Source: JBCBGF01 sp039193455 (GTDB lineage: Bacteria > Pseudomonadota > Alphaproteobacteria > Rhodobacterales > Rhodobacteraceae). Taken from it: a DNA stretch of 64,000 nt. The position numbers were made by a program, and so were the translations under genes. The notes beneath the pieces are model-generated. The model worked only from the letters and a program-made list of their open reading frames with translations. It had not been told where the DNA came from and ran no database searches. The stretch is from NCBI GenBank assembly GCA_039193455.1, contig JBCCWO010000002.1, positions 300,966 to 364,965 on the forward strand, given 5' to 3'. Within the stretch, counting starts at the first letter, position 1. Every line of letters starts with the position of its first letter. Shown here piece by piece: positions 33,725 through 42,829 of this stretch.

Positions 33725-34657
33725 TCACGCGCGCGGATGGGCCTTGTCGTAAACCTCCATCAACCGCGCTGTGTCGACCGCTGTATAGGCCTGGGTCGTC
33801 GAGAGCGAGGCGTGGCCCAAAAGCTCTTGTATCGCGCGCAGATCGCCGCCCGAGGACAACAGGTGCGTCGCGAAACTGTGGCGCAAGGCATGCGGCGTGG
33901 CGCTGGCGGGCAGGCCGAGTTGGAGCCGCGCGGCTTCGATCACTTTTTGCACAACGCGGGGGGACAGGCGTTTGCCCCGGACACCGCGAAAGAGCGGCTC
34001 ATGCGGCAGCGGGTCGAACGGGGCCGCGGCGACATAGGCGGCTACGGCGTCTCGCGCGGCTGGGATCACGGGCACCAGCCGCTCTTTCCCGCCCTTGCCG
34101 GTGATCCGCAGCACATCGCCCAACGGATGCGCCGCGCCGTCCAGAGCCAGCCCTTCAGAGATCCGCAGCCCGCAACCGTAAAGGAGCGTGACCACGGCCG
34201 TGTCGCGCGCAGCGACCCAGGGCTCAGCGGCCTGCACATCCACGCGTTCAATCATCTCACGCGCTGCGTCCTCGGCCAGCGGGCGCGGCAGCTTGCGCCG
34301 ATACGCCGGACTGCGCGTGGCCAGCACGGCAGTTGGATCGAAGTCGTCGCGCTCGGCCAGCCAGCGCACGAACCCCTTCACCGACGACAGCGCCCGCGCG
34401 AGCGAACGGGCCGCGACACCACGACCGCGTTCATGGGCCATCCACGCCCGCATGTCCGATTGGGTGAGCTTGCCAAGGGCCGCCGTTCCGAACCCCGCGC
34501 CGTGGTGGCCCTGCATGAAGGCCAGAAATCCCAGGACATCTGCACGATAGGCCGTTTGCGTGTTCGCGCTGCGGCCTTTGATTGCCGACAGCCCCTGTAG
34601 CCAGTTGTTCAGGGCATCCGACAGCCCCGGCGTCAACAGCGTCGGGGTGTCCGTCAC
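33725..34657 (-). CDS. xerC: tyrosine recombinase XerC
   Basis: 310 aa from GTG 34657, overlapping the DUF484 gene by four bases. The N-terminal SAM-like DNA-binding domain (about 15-100) is followed by the catalytic domain with all signature residues: Arg in GCGLRISEGL, Lys in GKGGKERLVP, HALRHSFATHLL, His in LGHASLSTTQ and the nucleophile Tyr in TTQAYTAVD. XerC with XerD resolves chromosome dimers at dif. The DUF484 neighbour matches yigA-xerC in E. coli, which supports XerC over XerD. Confidence 0.93.
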   Translation of the reverse strand: MTDTPTLLTPGLSDALNNWLQGLSAIKGRSANTQTAYRADVLGFLAFMQGHHGAGFGTAALGKLTQSDMRAWMAHERGRGVAARSLARALSSVKGFVRWLAERDDFDPTAVLATRSPAYRRKLPRPLAEDAAREMIERVDVQAAEPWVAARDTAVVTLLYGCGLRISEGLALDGAAHPLGDVLRITGKGGKERLVPVIPAARDAVAAYVAAAPFDPLPHEPLFRGVRGKRLSPRVVQKVIEAARLQLGLPASATPHALRHSFATHLLSSGGDLRAIQELLGHASLSTTQAYTAVDTARLMEVYDKAHPRA

Positions 34658-35361
34658 GCCAGCCAGCGGCGGATCGCCCGCTCGACCGTGGCGGCAAAGA
34701 AGGTCAACAGATCGGTGCCTTGCGACGGCGCGAAGACATGCGGGTCTTCGGCGCCGAGCGCCAGCATGCCGGGCAGGCGCCCGGGCCCGAGATCGAGGAT
34801 CAGGCAGGCCTCGGACCGGATCCAGCTGGCCTTCTCGCCATAAAGCGTGCCCTCTGCCTCGGCCAGTTGGCGCAAGGTGACGGGGCGCAGCGGGGCGTCG
34901 CGCCCGCGGCTGACATAGCTTTGCACAAAGCCGCGTCCGACCACGGACAAGACACCCGCCACACTGTCGAGGTCATCCTCGGCACCGCTCGCCTCAGTCT
35001 CCAATACCAGACGGGTGGCATCGACGCGCAGGATGTCGGCCACGTCAGTACCCAGCCCCACAAGGAACCGCTCAAAATCCACCGGGTCGAGCAGGCGCAG
35101 AACCGCGCGGTGGATCTGGTTGGTTCCGGCGAGGTTTTCGTAGGCGGCGGCGATAACGCTGCGATGCGCCTCTTCCAGACGATCAAGCCGGGCTTCGAGC
35201 CGCTGCATCGCGATCCCGCGCAGATCCACGATGTTGGGCCCAAGCGCGCGTTCGTTGGCGTCCACCAGCGCACGCATCACGTCGGCGTCTTCCAGAATCA
35301 CGTCAGGATCGGACAGGATCTTTTCACGAAGCTCTTCTGCAGCTTCGGCAACGCTTGGCAT
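34654..35361 (-). CDS. DUF484 (YigA-like) protein
   Basis: 235 aa from ATG 35361, chosen because AGAGGA lies about seven bases upstream; an in-frame extension to 35448 has no ribosome site and would overlap the next gene. A helical N-terminus (EELREKILSDPDVILEDADVMRAL) leads into a GAF-like domain with VGRGFVQSYVSRGR and GMLALGAEDPHVFAPSQGTDLLTFFA. The function of DUF484 is unknown, but its coupling to xerC is conserved across proteobacteria. Confidence 0.88.
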   Translation of the reverse strand: MPSVAEAAEELREKILSDPDVILEDADVMRALVDANERALGPNIVDLRGIAMQRLEARLDRLEEAHRSVIAAAYENLAGTNQIHRAVLRLLDPVDFERFLVGLGTDVADILRVDATRLVLETEASGAEDDLDSVAGVLSVVGRGFVQSYVSRGRDAPLRPVTLRQLAEAEGTLYGEKASWIRSEACLILDLGPGRLPGMLALGAEDPHVFAPSQGTDLLTFFAATVERAIRRWLA

Positions 35362-35398
35362 CGGTAGGTCCTCTTCCATCTGCGCAACCTGGGCGGGA

Positions 35399-36052
35399 TT
35401 ACAGAATTTGCTGACCTGTCTTTTCCCAATCGGACAGGAATGCGGCAAGCCCTTTGTCCGTCAAAACGTGTTCGGCCATCTTTTTGATCACCCCCGGTGG
35501 CGCGGTGGCCACATCGGCGCCGATCTTCGCAGCCTCGGTCATGTGGTTGACCGTCCGGATCGAGGCGGCCAATATCTGTGTCTCAAACCCGTAATTGTCG
35601 TAAATCTCGCGGATGTCCGCGATCAGGTCCATCCCATCGAGGTTGATGTCGTCGAGCCGACCGATAAAGGGCGAGATAAACGTCGCGCCCGCCTTGGCCG
35701 CCAACAGCGCCTGGTTGGCCGAGAAGCACAGCGTGACATTCACCATCCGGCCTTCATCGGACAGCACCTTGCAGGCTTTTAGCCCCGCCCAGGTTAAGGG
35801 AACCTTGATGGTGATGTTATCGGCAACTTTGGCCAGCTCGCGCCCCTCGGCGATCATGCCGTCGGCGTCCAGCGCGACGGTCTCGGCGCTGACCGGGCCG
35901 TCGACCATATCGCAGATCTCTTTGGTGACCTCTTTGATGTCGCGCCCGGCTTTCATGATGAGCGACGGGTTGGTGGTGACACCGTCGACCATGCCAAGCT
36001 CGTTCAGCTCGCGGATTGCATCGGTGTCGGCAGTGTCGACAAAAAATTTCAT
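35399..36052 (-). CDS. short transaldolase / fructose-6-phosphate aldolase family
   Basis: 217 aa, the size of the TalC/FSA subfamily. It begins MKFFVDTADTDAIREL. The Schiff-base lysine lies in NITIKVPLTWAGLKA (about residue 83), and SPFIGRLDDI and AASIRTVNHM are typical. The family does either transaldolase chemistry (pentose phosphate pathway) or fructose-6-phosphate aldol cleavage, which sequence alone does not decide; automatic annotation usually chooses fsa or tal. It diverges from priA across 54 bp. Confidence 0.93.
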   Translation of the reverse strand: MKFFVDTADTDAIRELNELGMVDGVTTNPSLIMKAGRDIKEVTKEICDMVDGPVSAETVALDADGMIAEGRELAKVADNITIKVPLTWAGLKACKVLSDEGRMVNVTLCFSANQALLAAKAGATFISPFIGRLDDINLDGMDLIADIREIYDNYGFETQILAASIRTVNHMTEAAKIGADVATAPPGVIKKMAEHVLTDKGLAAFLSDWEKTGQQIL

Positions 36053-36106
36053 GGGGGCCGTCCTTAGGCTGTTCGCGGAAGTGTTGCGGCCTTCTACCCC
36101 AAGGGC

Positions 36107-38332
36107 GTGGCCATCGAAAGCCCCGTGGCATCCCGCGTGACGCCCCCGGAAACCTTTGCAGAGGGCGCGCTGGTCGCGGTGCTGACGACCCAGCCGCTTG
36201 ACCGGTTTCTCGATTACAAGGCGCCCGAGGGCGGGTGCAGCCGCGGGTCTTTTGTCGAGGTGCCGCTTGGGCCGCGCAAGGTCATTGGCGTGGTCTGGGG
36301 GCCGGGCGAAGGCGGGTATGACCTGACCAAAGTGCGCCCCATCCTGCGCGTGCTCGACGCAGTGCCGATGCGCGATGAGATGGCCGAGTTTCTCAGTCGC
36401 GCGGCCAGCTATACGCTGACGCCGATGTCCGCGATGCTGCGCCTTGCGACACGCTCACCCGGGTTGGGCGATCCGCCCGCGATGCGGCGGGTCTATCGCC
36501 TGGGCACGTCAGAGCCCGATCGCCTGACCGATGCGCGCCGCCGTGTGTTAGAGACGTTGCGCGACTATGGGGGGCTGGCTTTCACGCTGGGAGAGTTGGC
36601 CGAGGCTGCGGGTGTCTCATCTTCCGTGGTCAAGGGTCTCGTCGCCCAGGGCGCCGTGGCCGAGGAACAGAGCCCCCGCGATCTGCCCTATCCGCATCTG
36701 GATGTAGGCCAAAGCGCGGTCGATCTGACGGGTGAGCAGCGGACAGCAGCAGAGGTTCTCTGCGCCGGTGTGGCAAGCGGCGCCTATGGGACAACGCTTT
36801 TGAAAGGCGTCACCGGGTCGGGCAAGACCGAGGTATACCTCGAAGCGGTGGCGGCGTGTCTGGCCAAAGGGCGGCAGGCGCTGGTGTTGTTACCCGAGAT
36901 TGCGCTGACGGCCGAATTTCTGTCTCGGGTCGAGGCGCGCTTTGGTGCGCGGCCGGCCGAATGGCACTCGGGCGTGACGCTGACCGAGCGTCGCCGATGC
37001 TGGCTGATGGTGGGCGGGGGCGGTGCGCAACTGGTCGTTGGCGCCCGCTCGGCGCTGTTTTTGCCGTTTCGCGATCTGGGGCTGATCGTGGTCGATGAGG
37101 AACACGACACCTCCTACAAGCAGGAAGATGGCGTGCTTTACAACGCGCGCGATATGGCGGTGCTGCGGGCGTCGCTCTCGGGCGCGCAGGTGGTTCTGGC
37201 ATCGGCCACCCCGTCGCTGGAAACCTGGGCCAATGCCGAGGCGGGCAAGTATCACCGACTGGAGCTGACAGCGCGGTTCGGCCCGGCGCAGCTGCCCCGG
37301 CTTGCCTCCATCGACATGCGGGCCGAGACGCTGCCGTCCACCCGCTGGATCTCGGACACGCTCGCGCGCGAGGTAGAGGACCGGGTCGCGCGGGGGGAAC
37401 AGGCGCTGTTGTTTCTGAACCGTCGCGGGTATGCGCCGGTCACGATCTGCCGGGCCTGTGGGCATCAGATCGGGTGCGACCAATGCGATGCGCGGATGGT
37501 CGAGCATCGGTTTCTGAAGCGGCTTGTCTGCCACCAATGTGGGGAAACCAAGCCCATTCCAACGGTCTGTCCCAGCTGCGGGGCTGAGGATCGGCTTGCC
37601 CCGGTCGGCCCCGGGGTCGAGCGGTTGGGGGAGGAGACGCAGGCCCTGTTTCCGGGCGCGCGGGTCGCGGTGTTGTCGTCGGATTTGTTTGGAACGGCGC
37701 GCGCACTCAAGGCCCAGATCGAGGCGATTGCGGCGGGCGAGGCCGACATCATCATTGGCACGCAGCTGGTCGCCAAGGGGCATAACTTTCCCAAGCTCAC
37801 GCTCGTGGGCGTGATCGACGCCGATCTGGGGCTGCAAGGCTCGGACCTGCGCGCGGCGGAACGGACGTTTCAGCTGATGCGTCAGGTGGCGGGGCGGGCC
37901 GGGCGGGCGGACAAGCCGGGCGTCGCCTTGCTGCAAACCTATCAGCCCGAACACCCGGTGATCCGGGCGATCCTGTCGGGCGAGGAAGAGGCGTTTTGGC
38001 AGGCAGAGGCCGCGGAACGGCGTGCGGCGGGGGTGCCACCTTATGGGCGGATGGCGGGCATTGTGCTCAGCTCGCCGGACGTGCAGGCGGTGTTCGATCT
38101 GGGCGCGGATATGGCGCGGCGCGACGCGCCCCTGCGCCAGATTGGGGCGCAGGTTTTTGGCCCCGCGCCAGCGCCCATTGCCCGCATCCGCGGGCGTCAC
38201 AGGGTCCGGCTTCTGGTGAAGGCCGACAAATCCGCCCCGCTTCAGACGGCGCTTTCCGATTGGCTGCGGCAGTTTCGCCCCAAGGGGGATCTTCGGCTCG
38301 CTGTCGATATCGACCCGCAGAGTTTCTACTAG
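36107..38332 (+). CDS. priA: primosomal replication-restart helicase PriA
   Basis: 741 aa superfamily 2 helicase. An N-terminal 3'-binding domain (to about 110) precedes a winged helix, then Walker A GVTGSGKTEVYL, Walker B DEEHD and motif III LASATPS. The zinc region has the eight-cysteine pattern beginning CRACGHQIGCDQCD and ending CPSCG, and a later motif is VAGRAGRADKPG. PriA reloads the replisome at stalled forks. Its stop overlaps the convergent beta-barrel gene by four bases. Start at ATG 36107; upstream context has no better site. Confidence 0.95.
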   Translation: MAIESPVASRVTPPETFAEGALVAVLTTQPLDRFLDYKAPEGGCSRGSFVEVPLGPRKVIGVVWGPGEGGYDLTKVRPILRVLDAVPMRDEMAEFLSRAASYTLTPMSAMLRLATRSPGLGDPPAMRRVYRLGTSEPDRLTDARRRVLETLRDYGGLAFTLGELAEAAGVSSSVVKGLVAQGAVAEEQSPRDLPYPHLDVGQSAVDLTGEQRTAAEVLCAGVASGAYGTTLLKGVTGSGKTEVYLEAVAACLAKGRQALVLLPEIALTAEFLSRVEARFGARPAEWHSGVTLTERRRCWLMVGGGGAQLVVGARSALFLPFRDLGLIVVDEEHDTSYKQEDGVLYNARDMAVLRASLSGAQVVLASATPSLETWANAEAGKYHRLELTARFGPAQLPRLASIDMRAETLPSTRWISDTLAREVEDRVARGEQALLFLNRRGYAPVTICRACGHQIGCDQCDARMVEHRFLKRLVCHQCGETKPIPTVCPSCGAEDRLAPVGPGVERLGEETQALFPGARVAVLSSDLFGTARALKAQIEAIAAGEADIIIGTQLVAKGHNFPKLTLVGVIDADLGLQGSDLRAAERTFQLMRQVAGRAGRADKPGVALLQTYQPEHPVIRAILSGEEEAFWQAEAAERRAAGVPPYGRMAGIVLSSPDVQAVFDLGADMARRDAPLRQIGAQVFGPAPAPIARIRGRHRVRLLVKADKSAPLQTALSDWLRQFRPKGDLRLAVDIDPQSFY

Positions 38333-38781
38333 GGCATTCGCGTCGGAAAACTGAAGCCAAAACTAAAGACCGCATCGGCCTGGTTGCCGTCGCCGGGCAG
38401 GAACTGAACGAATGCGTTGCGGTAGAACAGCCGTAGGCCCGCGACAGGGACCACATCCCCGAAATTCACGCGAAAGTTTCGCCCGTTCTCGGGGTAGTAG
38501 GCCAACCCACCGAAGACCTGCATCCGATAGGTCGGACGGTGGAGGATCGGAACCGCCGCAGTGGCCGCCACGGACAGGTCGCCGTAGCTGTTGCGGAAGG
38601 CGCCGAAGGTATAGCTCAGTTGCCTGTCCCAGCTGAGGAAGAGACCTGGATTGAACTCTTCAAAGTCTTCCTGCGCGTTGACGTGCACCGACCCCAGATG
38701 CACCGAAATCCGATCCGGTCCTGCGGACAGGGCGGGCGCCAGCGCGACGAGAAAAAGAACAACAAGACAAACAAAACGCAT
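38329..38781 (-). CDS. small secreted beta-barrel-like protein
   Basis: 150 aa with a clear signal peptide (residues 1-20, ending ALSAG). The mature part has alternating hydrophobic strands, FEEFNPGLFLSWDRQLSYTFGAFRNSYG and a C-terminal AVFSFGFSFP, a pattern seen in small outer-membrane proteins. It resembles short PagP-like or acyloxyacyl-hydrolase-like proteins often annotated from phage and proteobacteria, but catalytic residues cannot be confirmed. Location would be the outer membrane or periplasm. It stands alone, convergent with priA. Confidence 0.72.
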   Translation of the reverse strand: MRFVCLVVLFLVALAPALSAGPDRISVHLGSVHVNAQEDFEEFNPGLFLSWDRQLSYTFGAFRNSYGDLSVAATAAVPILHRPTYRMQVFGGLAYYPENGRNFRVNFGDVVPVAGLRLFYRNAFVQFLPGDGNQADAVFSFGFSFPTRMP

Positions 38782-38887
38782 GGACAGGCCCTAAGTTACA
38801 AAGCTTGTACCGTATTGCGCGTTAATGATGAATAACGTGTTGATCTGCGCACTGGTCTTTTCGTGGCGTGGGGCGTAGCAGGTCCCT

Positions 38888-40117
38888 ATGGCCATCGTTT
38901 CCCTGTCAGATGCCGGCGCGCTGCCGCTGTGGCGCCGTCCGATCACGCTGCTTGCGTTGATGGCGGCGGCGATGCCGCTGGCCTTTGCGACATGGTCCGC
39001 GCTCCTTAACAATTTCGTCATCGAGGCGGCGGGGTTCACCGGGGTTGAGATCGGCTGGCTGCACACGGTGCGCGAGATCCCCGGGTTCCTTGCGATCGGC
39101 GTGATCGCGATCATCATTTTCGTGCGCGAGCAGGTGTTGGCGCTTGTGTCGCTGATCACGCTGGGCGTGGCGACGGCCTTGACGGCCTATTTCCCGTCGC
39201 TGACGGGGATCCTGATCATCACGATGATTTCGTCCATCGGGTTCCATTATTACGAGACGGTGGCGCAGTCGCTTCAACTGCAATGGATCGACAAGAAGAA
39301 AGCCCCGCAAACGCTGGGCTGGCTGCTGGCGGTGGGATCCGGGGCGTCCTTGGTGTCTTACGCCCTGTTGGTTCTGACCTGGCAAACCTTCGATCTGAGC
39401 TATCACTTCGTCTACATGATGGCCGGTGGGGCAACGCTGCTGATCGCGCTATACTGTTTTGTCGCTTTCCCCCAGTTCGAGGCGCCGAACCCGCAGACCA
39501 AGAAGATCGTCCTGCGCAAACGCTATTGGCTCTATTACGCGCTTCAGTTCATGTCCGGCGCCCGGCGCCAGATCTTTGTGGTCTTCGCGGGCTTCATGAT
39601 GGTCGAACGGTTCGACTTTGAGGTGCACGAGATCACGGCGCTTTATATGGCGACGCTGGTGGCCAACATCATCGTCGCGCCGCTCCTTGGGCGGGTTGTT
39701 GCAATCTACGGCGAACGGCTGGTGTTGATCGTCGAATACGGCGGGCTGCTGGCGATCTTTTTGATGTATGCGGGGCTTTACATATTTGAGTGGGGCGGCG
39801 CGATGGCCGCGGCGCTCTATATCCTGAACAACATCTTCTTTGCCCTCGCGCTGGCGATCAAAACCTACTTTCAGAAGATCGCGGACCCGGGGGATATCGC
39901 GCCCACCGCCGCGGTCGCGTTCACCATCAACCACATCGCGGCGGTGTTCCTGCCCGCGGCGCTTGGATACCTTTGGATCGTGTCGCCGGTGGCGGTTTTC
40001 GTGCTGGCCGCCGGGATGGCGGCAACTTCGCTCGGCCTCTCGCTTTTGGTGCCGCGCCACCCCGAGCCCGGACATGAGACGATCTTGTCGCACGGGGTGC
40101 CCGCGCCAGCAGAGTAG
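38888..40117 (+). CDS. MFS transporter
   Basis: 409 aa with 12 predicted membrane spans, arranged as two six-helix halves joined by a basic loop near residues 190-215 (EAPNPQTKKIVLRKRYW). No sugar or drug signature is diagnostic. The conserved GFHYYETVAQSLQLQW and GARRQIFVVFAGFMMVERF blocks are shared with uncharacterised alphaproteobacterial MFS proteins. Substrate unknown. It has its own promoter region (38782-38887) shared divergently with the beta-barrel gene. Confidence 0.88.
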   Translation: MAIVSLSDAGALPLWRRPITLLALMAAAMPLAFATWSALLNNFVIEAAGFTGVEIGWLHTVREIPGFLAIGVIAIIIFVREQVLALVSLITLGVATALTAYFPSLTGILIITMISSIGFHYYETVAQSLQLQWIDKKKAPQTLGWLLAVGSGASLVSYALLVLTWQTFDLSYHFVYMMAGGATLLIALYCFVAFPQFEAPNPQTKKIVLRKRYWLYYALQFMSGARRQIFVVFAGFMMVERFDFEVHEITALYMATLVANIIVAPLLGRVVAIYGERLVLIVEYGGLLAIFLMYAGLYIFEWGGAMAAALYILNNIFFALALAIKTYFQKIADPGDIAPTAAVAFTINHIAAVFLPAALGYLWIVSPVAVFVLAAGMAATSLGLSLLVPRHPEPGHETILSHGVPAPAE

Positions 40118-40173
40118 AAGCAACGCGTCCAACGCTCTATATACTGTGCAAGCGCAGAACAGGAGCCCCGACG

Positions 40174-40827
40174 ATGTTGTTTTTTCAGCAAAAGCCGTTG
40201 GATATGATCAGTCCGGACGCCGCCCTTCCAGGGAGGGCTACCCCGATACCGACCGCCGAGACGCACTTCATAAGCGGGCGTCCGCTTGGCGCCGCCGTCC
40301 CCGATGGCATGGACGAGGCGATGTTTGGCATGGGATGCTTCTGGGGTGTCGAGCGGATGTTCTGGAAGCTTCCGGGCGTCTGGCTGACCATGGTGGGTTA
40401 TGCGGGGGGCTATACGCCCAATGCCACCTACGAAGAGGTCTGCACCGGCAAGACCGCCCATAATGAGGTCGTGAGGGTGATCTTTGATCCCGCCGAGATT
40501 AGCTATGACGCCTTGCTGAAGGTGTTTTGGGAAGGGCACGACCCCACCCAGGGCATGCGCCAGGGCAATGACCGCGGCACGCAGTACCGGTCGGGCATCT
40601 ACACCTATTCGGCGGCGCAACGCGCGGCGGCCGAGCGCAGCAAGGCCGATTTCGAGCCCCGCCTGCACGCCGCGGGCTATGCGCCGATCACGACCGAGAT
40701 CGTGGATGCGCCGGAGTTCTACTTTGCCGAGGATTACCACCAGCAGTATCTGGCCAAGAACCCCGCGGGCTATTGCGGGTTGGGCGGCACGGGGGTGACC
40801 TGCCCGATCGGCACCGGGGTCGCCTGA
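40174..40827 (+). CDS. msrA: peptide-methionine (S)-S-oxide reductase MsrA
   Basis: 217 aa. The catalytic Cys55 lies in FGMGCFWGVE, with VGYAGGYTPNATYEEVCTGKTAHNEVV and GTQYRSGIY as expected. A resolving cysteine pair is available in YCGLGGTGVTCP near the C-terminus. The enzyme repairs Met-S-sulfoxide in proteins with thioredoxin. About 45 residues before the catalytic motif are longer than in short MsrA forms and match the E. coli-type. A TATATACTG element at about 40138-40146 could be part of its promoter. Confidence 0.95.
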   Translation: MLFFQQKPLDMISPDAALPGRATPIPTAETHFISGRPLGAAVPDGMDEAMFGMGCFWGVERMFWKLPGVWLTMVGYAGGYTPNATYEEVCTGKTAHNEVVRVIFDPAEISYDALLKVFWEGHDPTQGMRQGNDRGTQYRSGIYTYSAAQRAAAERSKADFEPRLHAAGYAPITTEIVDAPEFYFAEDYHQQYLAKNPAGYCGLGGTGVTCPIGTGVA

Positions 40828-40846
40828 CACCCGCCGCGCCGGTCAG

Positions 40847-41404
40847 ATGAGCTATCGGATCCACATTCTGGGGGCCAGCGGCACCGGAACGTCGACCTTG
40901 GGGCGCGCGCTTGCGACGGCGCTGAGCCTGCAGGTGTTCGACACCGATGACCTCTATTGGCGCCCAAGCGACCCGCCCTTTGTCGACCCGCGGCCTGCCG
41001 ATGAACGGGTTGCATTGGCCAACGCGCTGTTCCTGCCGCGGTCGAACTGGGTGCTGTCGGGGTCGTTCAGCAAATGGGGCGATCCTATCATCCCGCGGCT
41101 CACCCATGTGATCTTTCTGACGCTGCCCGCGGGTGCGAGGTTGGCGCGGCTGCGCGCCCGCGAACGCCGCCGCTACGGGGCCGAAATTGCGCCGGGTGGG
41201 ACCCGGCATACGGCTTTCAACGGCTTTCTCGACTGGGCAATGTGCTATGACGATCCCGCCTTTACTGGGCGCAGCCGCCGCGGCCATGAAGACTGGCTGG
41301 GCCGCCTGACATGCCCTGTGATCCGGCTGGAAACCAACACGACATCCGACACGGTTCTGGCGCAGGCGCTTGCAGCGCTTGACGCGCTCGAGACGGCGGA
41401 TTAG
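40847..41404 (+). CDS. P-loop nucleoside-kinase-like protein with Lys-less Walker A
   Basis: 185 aa. The P-loop region reads GASGTGTSTLG (residues 9-19): the usual Walker A lysine is threonine at position 15, a known variant in some adenylate-kinase-like proteins. DTDDLYW follows as in shikimate/gluconate-type kinases, and RLRARERRRYG fits a lid. It is probably a small-molecule kinase or NTP-binding protein. Substrate unknown, and activity is uncertain because of the lysine change. It lies between msrA and prmA on the same strand. Confidence 0.78.
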   Translation: MSYRIHILGASGTGTSTLGRALATALSLQVFDTDDLYWRPSDPPFVDPRPADERVALANALFLPRSNWVLSGSFSKWGDPIIPRLTHVIFLTLPAGARLARLRARERRRYGAEIAPGGTRHTAFNGFLDWAMCYDDPAFTGRSRRGHEDWLGRLTCPVIRLETNTTSDTVLAQALAALDALETAD

Positions 41405-41432
41405 GCGCGGGCGTCCCCACCGGAGCCCTGCC

Positions 41433-42317
41433 ATGCCCACCTATTCCGCCCTCACCACGCTGTCCGGCAAAGCAGCCGCAGAACGGCTTGGCGCGGCGAT
41501 GGAACGGCTGGAGCCCGCCCCAACAGGTGTCGGGGTCTTCGAGGTTGAAGACGGGTCGGGGCTTTGGGAGGTTGGCGCCTATTTCACCGAGCCACCGGAT
41601 GAGACCGCGCTGGCTCTGCTCACGGCTGCGTTCGGGGGCCGCCCATTCGCGGTCTCAGAGGTGCCCGATGTCGATTGGGTGGCCAAGGTCCGCCGCGAGC
41701 TGTCGCCGGTCAGCGCAGGCAGGTTCTTCGTCTATGGCGGGCATGACGCCGACAAGGTGCCCGCGGACGTGATCGGCCTGCGGATTGAGGCCGCGATGGC
41801 CTTTGGCACCGGGCACCATGGCACGACGCTGGGCTGCCTCAGGGCGCTAGACGGTTTGGCCAACAATGGGCTCAATGCGGCGCGCGTGGCCGATATCGGC
41901 TGTGGCACCGCGGTGCTTGCGATGGCGGCCAAAAAGCTCTGGCCAGACGCCTCTGTGCTGGCTGCCGACATCGATCCGGTGGCGGTTGACGTTGCGCAGG
42001 CCAACCTTGGGGCGAACGGGCTTGCCGGTCAGATCGCCTGCCTTGAGGCGGCCGGATTCGACCATCCCCAGATCGATCACGCCGCCCCGTTTGATTTGAT
42101 TTTTGCCAATATTTTAAAGGGTCCGCTCATCGCTTTGGCCCCTGATATGGCCATCGCTGCGCAGGCTGGCGGGCACCTGATTCTCTCCGGCATTCTCAAC
42201 GAACAGGCCGATGAGGTGCGCGCCGTTTATCGCGCCCATGGGTTCAATGAGATCACCTGCGAAGAGATTGTCGACTGGACGACGCTTGTTTTGCGCAAAA
42301 ATGGGCCGAAACCCTGA
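41433..42317 (+). CDS. prmA: ribosomal protein L11 methyltransferase PrmA
   Basis: 294 aa from ATG 41433; an in-frame upstream extension is rejected because it overlaps the preceding gene and lacks a ribosome site. The substrate-binding N-terminal domain is followed by MAFGTGHHGTTLGCL and the SAM-binding motif VADIGCGTAVLAMAA, then AADIDPVAVDVAQANL and FANILKGPL. PrmA trimethylates ribosomal protein L11. In some alphaproteobacteria the family is also reported to modify other targets, which cannot be judged here. Confidence 0.92.
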   Translation: MPTYSALTTLSGKAAAERLGAAMERLEPAPTGVGVFEVEDGSGLWEVGAYFTEPPDETALALLTAAFGGRPFAVSEVPDVDWVAKVRRELSPVSAGRFFVYGGHDADKVPADVIGLRIEAAMAFGTGHHGTTLGCLRALDGLANNGLNAARVADIGCGTAVLAMAAKKLWPDASVLAADIDPVAVDVAQANLGANGLAGQIACLEAAGFDHPQIDHAAPFDLIFANILKGPLIALAPDMAIAAQAGGHLILSGILNEQADEVRAVYRAHGFNEITCEEIVDWTTLVLRKNGPKP

Positions 42318-42408
42318 TCGCCGCCCACCTGCCGCCCCAATTGCCGTAAATTGACCGCAATTGCCGCGGTTAGTGTGCGGCAGAGGGGCGTGTGTATTGG
42401 AGCGTGGA

Positions 42409-42756
42409 ATGGGTGACACGAACATGAAGAAGTATTACCAGCGTCTGGATCGCATCGATCAGACGCACCGGCAGCTGGCACGCGGCTATGTGACCGAGGT
42501 GACCGACGACGGTCTGATCGTCCATCGGCCCCGGCGGATCCGGCGCGGTCTGCCCTGGCGCGGCGTACTGTTCGTCCTTGTGATGCTGATGATCTTCAAG
42601 GCGTTTCTTTTGGCCTATATCGGCGACCTGGAATACGCCTCGCGGGTCGCAGCGCTTGAGGCGGGCGGCACCGTCGAACAGATTGGCGCCTTCGTGATGC
42701 GCGCCGACCCGGTGACGCAATACGTCGCCAACCTGATGGCACCCTACATCAAGTGA
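42409..42756 (+). CDS. small conserved-looking membrane protein
   Basis: 115 aa from ATG 42409, with GGAG six bases upstream; ATG 42424 is an alternative. A basic N-terminus (MKKYYQRLDRIDQTHRQLARGYV) is followed by a polar segment, IVHRPRRIRRGLPWR, and one membrane span (GVLFVLVMLMIFKAFLLAYI, about 61-80). A short C-terminal domain ends VTQYVANLMAPYIK. No family is recognised with certainty. A strong terminator closes the gene, so it is probably a single-gene unit. Confidence 0.75.
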   Translation: MGDTNMKKYYQRLDRIDQTHRQLARGYVTEVTDDGLIVHRPRRIRRGLPWRGVLFVLVMLMIFKAFLLAYIGDLEYASRVAALEAGGTVEQIGAFVMRADPVTQYVANLMAPYIK

Positions 42757-42775
42757 TCTGACGATCAGCCACGAA

Positions 42776-42811
42776 AAAGGCCGCTCCAGTACTGCCGGAG
42801 CGGCCTTTCTC
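42776..42811 (+). terminator. intrinsic terminator (possibly bidirectional)
   Basis: AAAGGCCGCTCC (42776-42787) pairs perfectly with GGAGCGGCCTTT (42797-42808) around a nine-base loop. A-rich and T-rich flanks on both sides suit termination of both the membrane-protein gene and the convergent DUF1127 gene. Confidence 0.88.
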
Positions 42812-42829
42812 TATTCTGCGGTGTCGCGT

